Shown one piece after another: positions 31,753 to 43,430 of a stretch of DNA of 64,000 nucleotides (within the stretch, counting starts at the first letter, position 1; every line of letters begins with the position of its first letter). The position numbers and the translations under genes are program-made. Origin of the DNA: Rhizopus arrhizus (Eukaryota; Mucoromycota; Mucoromycetes; Mucorales; Rhizopodaceae); the NCBI GenBank assembly GCA_024220505.1, contig JAKZZE010000004.1:1240001-1304000 (forward strand), in the 5' to 3' direction. A model generated the notes under the pieces. It was not told where the DNA came from and ran no database searches. It worked only from the letters and a program-made list of their open reading frames with translations.

Positions 31753-33489
31753 GTTGACTATTCCAAAAGGCATTACTTTAAATGAGTAGCAACCCCATGG
31801 TGTCGCCATAGTCAGTTTTTGTACAGAATCTTCGGCAACTCTAATCTGATTGAGGCCCTTGAGGAGGTCCATAGTAGAGAAAACCTTAGCTCCTTGGTAT
31901 GATTCTAGTAGGTCAGCGATTGACGGTAATGGCCAAGCATCTTTCACTGTAGCGGCATTTAGCTCTTGAAGCTGTACACATAGCCTACGCTCGCCATTTT
32001 TCTTCTTAACATAGAGAGCGGGAAATGCCCGTCCTCCATTAGTAACTCCTTTCTGGTTTGGGGTATGGGTCGTTGGCATAACTTGTCCATTGCTTAACAT
32101 TGTTTCAATTTCTTGTTTCAGCATATCCAACTCGGCATGGGACATGTAAGGATTTGGTCGTTTCAAAATAGGTCTGTGGTCTCCGGTATCGATATGGAGC
32201 TCCAGTAAATTCGTTTGTTTGAGGTCCTTATAGTCAACTTCAAAACAGTCAAGATACTGGTACAAAAGAGACCTAAGTCTTTCTTTATTGTCATCATTTA
32301 GGTTACATTTAGCTACAGATTTATCTACTTCGTTTTGAAGATCTAACGTAGTAGAAGGTGGTTCTGGATTTGTAGCTTGTAATTTGCCTGTCTCCGTTTG
32401 TAAATAGCTAGCTTCAGTTTCTGCAACAGAGTCCACACAGGGCATCACCAAATAGCTGACGTCTAGGCTTTCAGATTCCTCTTCATCGCTATATTCTTGA
32501 TCATATTCACTTGAGGAGTCATCTTCAACATAATCTTGTTTTTCAAGCGGTATTATACGATATTGTAACGGATCATATTCCACATTCAAGGGCTCAATTC
32601 CTCTGTTAGAATTGATACACCAATGATAACTTCCCCAATCAGTGACTATACCTAGGCGATGCATATCTTCACTACCCATCAGTAGACTATAGGCTTTATG
32701 ATCATAAACCACAGCTTTCGTAGTAATTGTTACTCCTTGAACACTTAAAGTCAAGTCTTTAATTACACCAAGTGGTTTCGCTTCCGACCCATCAGCCATT
32801 CCATGAGTTTTGGACGTTGCCTCCATACGTGCGCTGCCTAGAGCTCGTACCGTGTCATAACTTATGAGTGTACTTATTGATCCACCGTCAAGAACAGCAT
32901 CCGTAAGCACTTGACCATTAATTATCACTTCAACATGAGGAATGCTTTTTCTTTTCGAGTTGTTTTCAGTGGTCTGATAAGCGGTCTCTTTTTGCTTTTT
33001 CTTGCTTCTTGGGTTTGTTTGTTTCTTGACCACAGCTTTCCTGAGTCCAGTCTTGAAGCCACCTACAGAATTACACATCTGGTTTATAGAGCATTTAAAA
33101 ATCTTTGCGTCTACTACATCTTCAGGGTTGATAGTGTCTCCTTGAAGGACGGCCTCTTGGCTGTCGTGCTGATTCTGGGTTACAGGTCTCGTGGTTACAG
33201 ACTTTTCGTTGATATTGTTTCTCGGATTTCTAACGCTCTTGGCTTGAGTCACTTTTCTTGAACTTTGAGCGGGTTGTGATTGTATCTCGATCTCCATGCT
33301 TTCGGGAGGAATCTGCTGGGGTACCTCAATTGTCTGGGATCTTTTTGCTCTGGGATGATTACGTGGAACCGTGTCGTGTACCTTGACCTTTTTCCCGCTA
33401 CGGGTCTTGCGTTCATTGGCACTACTAGTATGAGGCCGTTTTTCAGCAGCGTAGGCTGGTTCCATCTCATCCTGACTTTTTTCGTAGTC
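31753..33489 (-). pseudogene. Element G protease and RT (5' part)
   Basis: On the minus strand the frame runs from just after the stop at 33490-33492 to the element F insertion. It begins with a basic, proline- and lysine-rich linker. A retropepsin-like domain follows (LTDAVLDGGSISTLISYD, where the active site reads DGGS), and then the reverse transcriptase (LHIDTGDHRPILKRP, RRLCVQLQELNAATVKDAWPLP, FSTMDLLKGLNQIRV, MPFGIVNGP). The RT continues at 25577. DGGS instead of D(T/S)GA is known in some fungal Ty3 proteases, so it need not be a defect. Confidence 0.83.
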
Positions 33490-34860
33490 TTAATCATCAT
33501 CTGAGGCAGCTGAGGACAGGACCAAATACGCCTCTTTAGAGTTAGATTCGTTTTTCGCTCGATAGTTTTTGCATTCCCAATAGATGTGATCACCTAGTTT
33601 CCCATGGCACAGTTTGCAAGGTTTATTACACGATCTTGCGTCATGACCCGTGCTTTGGCAATTGTAACAAGGTCTTTCATTTGTAACAGCAGGTTTAGGT
33701 CTTAAGTTTTCTTGAATCAATAAAGTGAGTGACTGGAATTGTTCAGCAAGAGTTTGCATCGATTCTTGAAGAGAATTCTTGTCGTCTTTCAGTTTTGTGG
33801 GAACTTTGAGATATTTGCAGATAATTAAGTGAGAAAAAAGAAAGGAAATAGTACTTGAAAACTAGTGAATGAGTCTCTATGTAACCTCTTTATTAGATTT
33901 CAAGACGAGCGAGAGAACCCATTTAATCAAACTACGCCTTTATATAGGAAATGAAATTATTCAGGGACCGAAGTGAGTTCAAGGTCAATTTTAGTATTGA
34001 GCTTGAACAATATAAACATTGTATATGAGCTTTTAAGGAATATGTAATAAGTAATATTATGTATTCAGTACTTGTTATTTCTTATATAAGATCTGAGTAA
34101 TCTCATACGAATAATAGTATTTAATGATGTAAATACGACAAACTTGCAACGTAGTCTTTTCCTTCTTTAGTGAATATTTAGGTTTGCTTTTCCTCTCTTT
34201 CGTCTTTTCGTGCGACTTGTACGACTCGATTGAACTTTCTTCGTCTTCTGAGAACACATCGTCATCATCTTGATCTTTGGCTCTTTTCTTGGCATCTTGA
34301 AGGGTTTGGGGTTTGCCTTGTCTAACCGCTTCTCTCAACATCTTCGGACGGATTCCATTGATAAAAGCATCTCGAAGATCCTCTGATGTCAGTTTTGTAC
34401 TCGTTTCATTCTTCTTAATTTCTCGGACATGGGCAGCTTTTAGTTCATCAAAACGGTCGATATACATTCTAATCGATTCCTCAGGGTCACGTTTGATTTC
34501 CAGGATTTTCTTGATTATCTTCTTAGCGGAACCTTTTCGTAACGTGAATCGATCAAGAAACTCTTCGCGAAAGCTTTCCCACGTTTCAAACTCTTGATTA
34601 AAAAACCATTTTCTTGCGGTAGATGACTTGAAGTATCCAGGGACCATAGCTAGCTTCTCTGGTTCTTTTACTTTGCAGACTTTGGCTCCTGTTTCGTACA
34701 TATCCAACCATTCTTTTGGATCCAAGCCTTTCTCGAAGGTTGGTATTCTGAAGTTATTATTAAAGGTATTCATTTCTTTCTCGGGACCAGTAGTGAGTTC
34801 GTTTTGAGTGTGGTTTGTTTGCTCGATATCGGATTCCTCACTTCTGGCAGAAGGCACCAT
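33490..34860 (-). pseudogene. Element G Gag, interrupted by LTR D
   Basis: Gag starts at ATG 34860-34858, formed across the junction of the 5' LTR end (CA) and the primer-binding site (TGG). Capsid region: FEKGLDPKEWLDMYE, RKWFFNQEFETWESFREEFLDRF, ESIRMYIDRFDEL. LTR D with its duplication (339 nt, a multiple of three) splits it, and the frame resumes exactly. The end has two zinc knuckles (CYNCQSTGHDARSC and CKLCHGKLGDHIYWEC). A TAA at 33492-33490 ends Gag, and pol continues in the same frame after it. Confidence 0.83.
33807..34140 (-). repeat. Solo LTR D
   Basis: 334 bp, minus strand TGTCGTATTTAC...AAATATCTCA, duplication AAGTT (plus: AACTT at 33802-33806 and 34141-34145). Its ends resemble the element F LTR, so it belongs to a related family. 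TATATAAAGG and CTAATAAAGA lie in the usual order. Confidence 0.88.
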
Positions 34861-35080
34861 GAATTATTTTAAAATATTTAATATCAGATTTATAGGTTTT
34901 AACAGCAGTTCTCTGTCTTTTTGTGTATTCTTTTGCTTTGAGAATTTATATAAAATTTGAGAGCGAGAAAAAGCCAGATGAAACTGGACTTGTTTGACGA
35001 TATTTATAAGATTCAGAGTGTTACTGCTGTGATAGAACTTGTACTAATTTGGGGATTTTGATTTTGAGCACCGTATTTCA
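34860..35080 (-). repeat. Element G 5' LTR
   Basis: 221 bp, 56 bp shorter than the 3' LTR because of one internal deletion. The primer-binding site TGGTGCCTTCTGCC directly abuts it. The implied primer tRNA has an acceptor 5' strand GCCTTCT, which might be a tRNA-Thr. Confidence 0.82.
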
Positions 35081-35878
35081 CACGTCAAATAAAATTATAT
35101 CCCGATCCACTCCAGAATATTCTAACAAGTTCCTGGATCAGGATTAATAATTACAGTAGGTGAAAAAATACGAGCAACCTCTGTTCGATTTGTCTTCATA
35201 TCTTTTTATTTTCGTGTGTATATTCGCCAGAGCTTTGATATCACACAAACTAATTAAGGCAACAAAGATACATACAATACACTAAAGATATTGACTCTAC
35301 TTGAAGTACAAGCTTTTTAAAAGGGAAAGACAGTCAGAAAAAAGCCAATGATGATTTTTCAAAATTCGCTATGTTTGTGTAATATTTTCTATGTCTTCCC
35401 TTTGCTTTAAATAGTACTTCTACTTTGGCTGGCATACTATTGATGTACCCCTTGCAAGCATTTGCATTGAGTTTATTTCGTTCTACATCCACAAATGGCT
35501 AAAGCTTTCTGACACCTCTTTCTCCGACTTCATGTGGTGTCAGATTAAGTTTGAGCTGATGCTAAACATGCTTTATATGATTTAAATCCAGACTTTGAGC
35601 ATACCAATAATTTATATACCTTACACTGATACCGCGTACCTATAGAGTTATGAATTTTAATTTATACTTTACGCCGCTATCACTCTGAAGGTATACATCG
35701 GACGTCTTCAAATAATAGTACTCTAACGTATACATGTAAATAATGCTAAGTATATGCAGACAAGCCGTTGAGTTTATGTTACCACCATAAAGCTGACATG
35801 TCTAAGCTGGTCCCGGAGTAGCTATGTGACCGCATATGTTGGTCCTACGGCTGCTGTGCTTTACTGTAATGTCGATGT

Positions 35879-36105
35879 TGTCGCGAGACTGAGTCTGCCA
35901 TTGAAAATACTTCAATATAATTGGTATATCTCGTTTGCAAAGATAATTCTAGAAGGATAATTAGTTTAACAAAAAGATATAAATACTCAACGCATCTTTA
36001 TTAAATAAAGGACTTTAACTTTAGTTTTCCCAAACTTCTTGATTAATATTTTCTTCCAGCCTCAAATAAGGCGACTGTTAATTCTGAATTACCCCGCTCA
36101 TTTCA
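35879..36105 (+). repeat. Element I 5' LTR
   Basis: TGTCGCGAGACTGAG...CGCTCATTTCA, with AGATATAAATACTC (TATA) and TTAAATAAAGG (poly(A) signal). Confidence 0.92.
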
Positions 36106-36152
36106 TGGTGGAGAAGCTGCTTTGTATCCCCCCGGAAGATCTCTTGTGCTAA

Positions 36153-39100
36153 ATGTCCTCTCAATCGAAATACGCTCCTAAAACCAACCCCTCTGACTCT
36201 GTTGCTACTGTTCTAGATGACCTACTCCAACTTAACCGATTGCACGAAGCCCCTATCATCGATCCTTACGATGGGAAGGGTAACATCAATCAATGGCTCC
36301 GTTTATACAACCTCAACGCAAGCGATCTTGATATCAGCGACGCTACCAAACGTCGTCAAATCACCAAATATCTGCCTCCTGACATTCGTTCCTGGGTCTC
36401 TCTCACTCGTGCACGCTACCCCACTTGGGCCGAACTTCAAGGAGCACTTATAGAAAATTATGGTATTCCTCCATCAAAAGAAAAGAGGTTGATCCTCAAT
36501 CGCTTGAAAGCCTTAAAACAAGACAAACTTCCAACTCGTCGTTTTCGCAACCAGTTCGAAGCTATTGTTCTCGAGTTTCCCGCTGATCACACTCCTCCTG
36601 CTGACGAGTTGCGCCTGATCTATTTACAAAACATGTCTCCGGCACTCAAAGCTCTGGTCGTACCTAACGTCTCTGTAACTGACTCCTGGAAAAGCGTGTC
36701 TGAACTTGCAATTGATCGTGAGGAAGCACTATGTATGGACGAATCCCTTCTGTCTGTACAACAACCTGTTGCCCATATCACTCCTGCCGTCATACAGACA
36801 CCTCCTAGGGTACAATCTGCTCCAGTTCCTGTTGACACTGATGTCACTCCAATGGAAATCGATGTTTTCCAACACAGACCTAGATACAACCAACAGCGTC
36901 GTTCCCGAGACCAACAACAAAGGCCTAAAAATAAGTTCAACCAATGGGTTCGTCCTGGTGTTCCTCTGTGTGGACATTGTAATCGCGAAGGGCATTTGTC
37001 GAAGCGTTGTCGTTACGCCGAAAATAGTAACAACCGCATCAACGCTCTCCAGGAATCCACCCACGTATCAGATACCTCTGGTGTCAATTATGCCGTTCTT
37101 CCTACGGATCAAGACCCTTGGGCAGACTCTTCTAGTTCTGTTGCTGATGCTATACATAGCCTTACCTACCTCTCTCAACCATCTCAACGCCAAGGTCCTC
37201 TCTTGAGCTGTACTCTCAACGGTGTTTCTTCTCGTTGTCTAATTGATACTGGCGCTACCATATCGGCGATCCGAGCTGATATCGCTTCTCAATTGAATCT
37301 CGTGGTTGACTCATCTAAGAAGTTAGCATTCACTACCGCTACGGGTGTGGATGCCACTTCCCTTGGTACCACAAACCTCGTCGTTCTATTAGGGGAGGTG
37401 CCTCTACGTCTTCGGTGTCATGTCGTCCACAACCTGGCCCATCCACTGATTATTGGGTACAATGATCTTCGTACAAATAAAGCGATCATTGATACATTTA
37501 CTGGTCAAATTCATTTCTCTGGTGTGTCTGGCTCTACTGGTTCTGGCTCTACTGGTTCTGGCTCTACTGGTTCTGGCTCTACTGGCTCTATGGGTGTCTC
37601 TGTTTCGGCTGCGTACAAACTTGTAGATAAACCGACTCCTTGCAGGCTCGTGGAATCATTGAAGCTTCCTGGACATCACCATGCATATGTGCAGATCCGT
37701 GGTCCACGTAACGCTCTCACAATGGTTTCTACTCCTTCTTCTCTGGCTGCTGAAAAATTGGTTGCCGTTGCCGCTGGCGTCGTCCAATTTGATCAAGAGG
37801 GTCTTGCCACTATTAAAGTTGCCAATTTAAATATCAAAGATTGTATTCTTAATAAAAATCAAATCGTTGCTTCTGCCGCGTATTTACCCTCGTCTTCTCA
37901 AATTATTCCATACGCTGCTTCTTTGTGTACAGTCTCTAATGGCACGAAGGCCACCAATACGTCTCTTGATTTTTCTGCTGCTTTAGGTGATTCACTTTCT
38001 GTCTCTGAATCTACCCGTATGGTACGTCTTCTTGCAGAATATTCGGACTGTTTCGTCAGTCTCCCCTCATCTACTACTCCGTTGGTAAAGCACCATATCG
38101 ATACTGGCAACGAGAAACCTATTTCTTCTCCTCCACATCGTGCATCTTCCGCTGAAAATGCCACTATCAACCAACTTATAGATGAAATGCTTCAGCAAGG
38201 TATTATACGTCCTAGTAGGTCTCCTTGGTCTTCACCTGTAGTCTTGGTCCCTAAACCTGACGGTACTTTTCGCTTCTGTGTTGACTATCGCCGTCTGAAC
38301 GCCCGGACTACAAAGGATGTATATCCTTTGACTCGCATTGATGATGCATTACACAGCCTTGGTAATGCCAAATATTTTTCTACTATGGATCTCACTTCGT
38401 CTTATTGGCAAATTGAACTCGATGAGGAGAGTAAACCCAAGTCTGCTTTTGTCTGTCGTCGTGGTCTCTACGAGTTTGTTCGCATGCCCTTTGGTCTCTG
38501 TTCCGCTCCGGCAACGATGCAACGTCTTATGGATTCGGTTCTCGGTGGTCTTAAATGGCAAACTTGTTTGGTCTATCTGGACGATATCATTTGTTTTAGC
38601 GCAACGTTCGAACAGCATCTTCAGGATCTCCGCGAAATCCTCTCTCGTCTGCGTGAGGCCTCTCTCAAGATTAAACTCTCTAAATGCTGTTTTGCTAGTA
38701 ATAAGATTTCCTTTCTTGGTTATATTCTCTCTCCCGATGGTTTACATACCGATCCTGAAAAGGTTCGTGCAGTTGCCTCCTTTCCTACTCCTACCTCAGC
38801 TGAAACTCTCCGGTCTTTCCTTGGTTTAGCAGGTTACTATCGCAGTTTCATAAGTAAGTTTTCGGTACTGGCGGCTCCCCTACATGCATTACTCCAGAAA
38901 GAGGCCCCTTGGGTCTGGTCCCATGAACAACAAGCTGCTTACAATACACTCAAGAATGCCTTACTAACTGCTCCTGTCCTCCGGTTCCCTGACTTTTCTC
39001 GTCCTTTTGAACTTCACACGGATGGCGCCTGCTCTTCAGGTATCGGTGTCATACTCTGTCAACGTGATCCTCGAAACCGTCGCGCTTACGCGATTGCCTA

Positions 39101-40705
39101 TGCTTCTCGTTCTCTGTCTCCGGCTGAACGCAACTACGGTGTATCTGAGGTCGAGGCCCTCGCCATCGTCTGGGGTATTCGAAAGTTTGCACATTATCTG
39201 ACCGGTACAAAATTCACTGTCGTGACAGATCATCATGCCCTCCAGTTTCTTCAGAGTACCCGCTCGTCCGATCTTCGGGGCCGTCTGGCTCGCTGGGCCC
39301 TCAGTCTCCAACAACATGATTTTACCATTGTGTATCGCCCTGGCTCACAAAACACGGGTCCGGACGCTCTCAGTCGTCATCCTGTCTCTGTTCCTGGCTC
39401 TTCTATGGTCTGTTCGCTGACGGTCTCTGATCTAGCTCTTGCTCAATCCTCGGACGCTTACTGCCAGGACATTCGCGGTTCTTCTGGTTCTTTGCCTCCT
39501 GGGTTTTCTGACGAGTCCGGTGTCCTCTTCTTTGGGTCCCGACCCGTACTACCTGTCTCTCTACGTGATGAAGCTTTTACATTACTACATGCTCATCCAA
39601 CAACGGGTCATCTTGGTGTGTCACGAACGGTCCAACGTTTCGCTCGATTGTTCTATTTTCCAAACTTACACGCTTGGGTAAAGAAACAGGTTAATATATG
39701 TGAAGTCTGCCAACGAGTCAAAAGTCCAAACGCGACACTCGGCCATACCAATCTAACTCATTCCGATACTCCGGTACAGCCTTTCGACACAATCGCTGTC
39801 GATACCTTTGGCCCTTTACCCCTCTCTCGTTCTGGTAACAAGCATGTGGTCGTGGTGCAATGTCTCTTCTCTCGCTATGTGGTTATAGCTCCGGTGCCTG
39901 AAAACAATGACTTCTGGGTAACAAATGTCTCCTCAAGGTCTTCGCTGAACATGGTCTTGTCCGCTGCATCCTTAGTGATAACGGTAAACCCTATTCCGGC
40001 CTCCTTATAAAAACCCTCTCCAAACATCTGGATATCAAGCAAAAGTTCGCTCCTGCCTACCACCCTCAATCTAATGGTTTAGTCGAACGTTTTATGGCCT
40101 CGTTGCGTAACTTTATTGTCTCTTTTATGGATCTTGATCATCATCAAACAGTGTGGGACGAACATCTTAACGAGTTTCAGCTCGCATACAACTCAAGTGT
40201 GCATGAATCCACCAAGTTTACTCCATTCAGTCTAGTACATGGTCGTGAAGCACGTTCTCTATTATCCACCGATTTTGGTTCCGTCAAGACTGTTCCCCAT
40301 ATTGAATATCAACATCAGGTGAAGGATTTTCTTGCTCGAGCCTATGCCTTAATCAACTTAGAAAACATACACACACAGGCCAAAAACGCTCTTACACTCA
40401 ACGGAAAGCGGAAACAGCCCGATATATGTGTGGGAGATAAGGTTTTAGTCGACTTTCCCGTTCATTCAAAAGCGTCTTCTGGTCGTGCTGGTAAACTGGT
40501 TCGTGCTTGGCGTGGTCCATTTCAAGTTACTACGATACTCTCCCCCGATCGCTTCGATGTTGTCGAAATTGCAACTACCAAAGTCTGGAAAAATATACAT
40601 GCCTCAAGGATGAAAAAGTATGAAAGTAGAAATGAGGACATTTCCCCAAACGAGCCCCCCGGATGTCGCGAGACTGAGTCTGCCATTGAAAATACTTCAA
40701 TATAA
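36153..40705 (+). pseudogene. Element I Gag-Pol with one frameshift
   Basis: A continuous frame from ATG 36153 codes Gag with one CCHC knuckle (CGHCNREGHLSKRC). Protease (LIDTGATISAI) follows, then a Gly/Ser/Thr repeat linker (four 15-bp GGCTCTACTGGTTCT units near 37510-37590). Reverse transcriptase (YLDD), RNase H (HTDGACSSGIG, VSEVEALAIVWG, VTDHHALQF) and the integrase zinc domain come next. At about 39910-39945, inside the integrase core, a one-base shift moves the frame; the remainder continues to 40705. The three core acids are present across both frames (AVDTFGPLP, LSDNGKPY, NGLVERF). The last 14 codons overlap the 3' LTR. No separate Gag stop exists. Confidence 0.92.
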
Positions 40706-40890
40706 TTGGTATATCTCGTTTGCAAAGATAATTCTAGAAGGATAATTAGTTTAACAAAAAGATATAAATACTCAACGCATCTTTATTAAATAAAGGACTT
40801 TAACTTTAGTTTTCCCAAACTTCTTGATTAATATTTTCTTCCAGCCTCAAATAAGGCGACTGTTAATTCTGAATTACCCCGCTCATTTCA
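40664..40890 (+). repeat. Element I 3' LTR
   Basis: Same 227-bp sequence as the 5' LTR by eye. It includes the stop codon of pol at 40703-40705. Confidence 0.92.
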
Positions 40891-42042
40891 ATGTGATGAG
40901 GGAGCAAAATGTCATTTGATACTACCTCATAGTATTTTACTCCATCTGATCACTAGATGCTAATCTTTGCTGCAGCTGAGAACGCTACTGGTCGTCACTC
41001 TTGACTTGACCAGTTGCGATGCCTTTTTGCTCAGGTCATCTGCTTTTTTCAATGATTCTTTTTTAAAAATGCCTTCTTTTTTTTAGCTCTCGGTGGTAGT
41101 TTATGGATCTCAGCGCGTTTACTCCTGAACGATACATCAACAAGTAACCAAACTTACCCAATTCCCTGAATAACTCTTTTGCTATTGTCGGATGACCAGT
41201 AATGATACGTAACTCGATATAGTGCTTCATGGCATGAGAGACAATAGTGTGTCTTCCAGCCTGCAGGTGTGAATTTCGTGGAAAAAGCTTTCTAGCATAT
41301 CTTTTAATAGTGCGAGAATGAACGTAATATTTATCTGTGATATCCTCTAGCTTCATGCTATTTAGTGATATATCTTTTATTTCTGGATTGCTTTTCCATT
41401 GGTATAGATTTAGGCATGATGATGAGAAGTAGTGAGAGAATTTGAGCAAAAAAAAAAGAAACCAAGGGCTCTTGAAGTTGCACTTGCTTTTATATGAACA
41501 CAATAAGGAACGCTCACAGTTCCATACAAGTACGCTATATAGTCTTCCAATATGTTCTTTGTTCATTTAAGTGTAAACATATGAATACGGTACATAATTT
41601 AAGCTGGTCGGAAGTCAAATTTTTAAATTCGGATTCTCATTCCTCTCTCAATTTCCAGTATTGCTACATGAGACCTTTACTGTTTCAAGACACATGACCC
41701 CGAAAATATACCATAGGAGTCTCAAGCCGGTAGTTGGCATGCACCTTTTTGTATAGCGAAAAAAGTCGATTTTGCCAAAAGGTTGCTCGTATTTTTTCAC
41801 CTACTGTACTTCTTGATAAAAGATGTTAAGCAATACCAATCATATAATCAACGCATCGTCTAATATCGATTAATAATCAATAATCATATACTGTGAATAC
41901 TATTATTTAGCCGTGGATAGAAAAGTATAAATACCTTCATAATTTTAACTTGAATAAAGGACAATCTACTTTGAGTCTCACTTATTTTTATATTTGTTGA
42001 TTGACTTAGTACTTTTTTATATTATAAACCCTAAATATCACA

Positions 42043-42442
42043 GACGGAAAGTCTTATACATGGAAAGTGCCAAGCAAACCGTTAAAAAAGCATCAGGTTC
42101 GTGAGACAGTGAAGCATGGAGGAGGATCTATAATGGTATGGAGCTGTATTAGCTGGTATGGCCCAGGATATATTGTGGATGTGGGCAAGTGCATGACAAA
42201 AGACGTCTATTTGGAGGTTTTACAAGATGATTTGATGAAGTTTTTGACTTGGTATATGGAAGAAAGTGAAAAATCTACCAATCAATTCAGCTTTATGCAG
42301 GACAACGACCCCAAATATACAGCTAAAGTCGTATCAAAATGGCTAAATGAGCAAGAATTTCATGTAATGAAATGGCCACCACAATCACCAGACTTGAACC
42401 CAATCAAAAGCATGTGGCAATTACTTAAAAGACGGTTGCTTA
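42043..42442 (+). pseudogene. Tc1-like transposase fragment (element 3 family)
   Basis: About 133 codons matching residues from GKSYAWK onward of the transposase at 24265-25296. It includes QDNDPKYTA and the WPPQSPDLNP block that is destroyed there. The third catalytic residue reads Lys (NPIKSMW) instead of Glu, so this copy would be inactive even if complete. It was split by element H on the left and ends at LTR A on the right. Confidence 0.88.
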
Positions 42443-43430
42443 TGATGTATCCATCATTCATAACTCGATATGAAAACAGTATTAATAAGCTACATGTAAA
42501 ATATATCCAATAGATAGGCTACAGGTTAATTCGGATAAACCTTCATTAAGAATAAGATGCTGCATAATTGCACGGTTAAATTATATTAAATCCAGGGACT
42601 AAATCACAGTCAATCGCAGTCAATCATGTTGTAGAACAGCAACTGATTGTAATTGACATCGATAAACATAAGTCTTAATACAAGATCATAATTAAATAAA
42701 ATAAAAATATAAGTTTATTTAAATAAGATTATACAATCAATTCCAATTAAACATGTTCTTTTAGAATATGTTTTGTATTAATAAGAGTTCTTTGATAAGA
42801 AGAAGTATCAACTAAAATAACAAGATCCAATCCAATATCAGGAATATTGCTAATCTTTTATATAATTGAAATAACGCGTAAAATAACGTTATTCAAATCA
42901 GTGAGGAATTCCCAGAATAAAAGATAATCTATGACAGACATACAAAAGAACAAATGAAAAGTTTTCATAATCATAATTATAGATGACACTTGCTAAAGTA
43001 CCTGAATATTAGAAGAACGCTTTCAATAGAAGATATCAAGCCACTCACTCAATAAGATATAAATATCTACCTTCAATTAGAATAATTTTACTTTAACTTA
43101 AACTGAAATAAAGATCAGTCTCAAAAAGTACTCACACTGTTTCTTGATCTTTGTTTCTACCTTTTATTTTATTACCTTAACCATTATACAACAAATCATA
43201 TACGAGTATTCTATGGATAAATGCTTATGATGACAAAGATAACAATGAAGGAACACGTAACCATTATCTATTTGTCATCAGCTATATCATACTCATTAAT
43301 TATTCATCCATGACATGAAATATTATCCGTGTATGAAAAGTATAAATAGAGTATCATTTTCTTATTAAATAAAGCAATCTCTTTATCGAGTCTTGTCCTC
43401 TCTTTTTCCTTTCTATTCTTGGATAAATCA
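42443..43430 (+). repeat. LTR A, copy 2, with LTR B inside
   Basis: Starts TGATGTATCC at 42443 and ends GATAAATCA at 43430. About 416 bp once LTR B and its duplication (572 bp) are removed. Left flank GCTTA and right flank ATTAA do not match, and the transposase does not resume on the right. This LTR therefore marks a recombination or deletion border rather than a clean solo insertion. Confidence 0.85.
42627..43193 (+). repeat. Solo LTR B, copy 2
   Basis: 567 bp, TGTTGTAGAACAGC...ATTATACAACA. Perfect duplication AATCA (42622-42626 and 43194-43198) in LTR A. AGATATAAATATC and TGAAATAAAGATC are present. Confidence 0.93.

Larger units (their letters stand above)
18834..35080 (-). mobile_element. 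Element G: minus-strand Ty3-like retrotransposon, nested
   Basis: LTRs that start TGAAATACGGTG on the minus strand lie at 34860-35080 (5') and 18834-19682 (3', split by a solo LTR). A 4-bp duplication CACG flanks the element (18830-18833 and 35081-35084). Gag, protease, RT, RNase H and integrase are all present in order on the minus strand. They are interrupted by LTR D (33807-34140), element F (25578-31747), Tc1-like element 3 (23879-25548), Tc1-like element 1 copy b (20775-22831) and LTR B (18899-19465). Each gap has its own target duplication and the pol frame resumes correctly across each. Confidence 0.88.
35879..40890 (+). mobile_element. Element I: young Ty3-like retrotransposon
   Basis: 5.0 kb, two 227-bp LTRs (35879-36105 and 40664-40890) that I read as identical, duplication ATGT (35875-35878 and 40891-40894). 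The primer-binding site TGGTGGAGAAGCTGC abuts the 5' LTR, and a C-rich/GGA stretch precedes the 3' LTR. One long gag-pol frame carries a single frameshift. GC content is higher than in the flanks. No chromodomain. Confidence 0.93.
35154..41806 (-). mobile_element. Tc1-like element 4 with element I inside
   Basis: Inverted ends CAGTAGGTGAAAAAATACGA, TA at 35152-35153 and 41807-41808. It lies in the 3' LTR of element H. Transposase remnants read on the minus strand: a DNA-binding part around 41070-41420 (YYVHSRTIKRYARKLF) and a C-terminal part around 35400-35560 (CKGYINSMPAKVE). Both parts have frameshifts, and element I separates them. Confidence 0.87.
18743..42042 (+). mobile_element. Element H 3' LTR split by nested insertions
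   Basis: The LTR starts TGGTACTTACAC at 18743 and ends AAATATCACA at 42042. It survives in three pieces: 18743-18833, 35085-35153 and 41809-42042, together about 394 bp. The gaps are element G (18834-35084) and a Tc1-like element holding element I (35154-41808). The last piece has TATAAATAC and GAATAAAGG, as expected of a plus-strand LTR. Directly after it (GACGG at 42043) a Tc1-like transposase resumes mid-gene, so H had landed in that gene. Confidence 0.7.
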
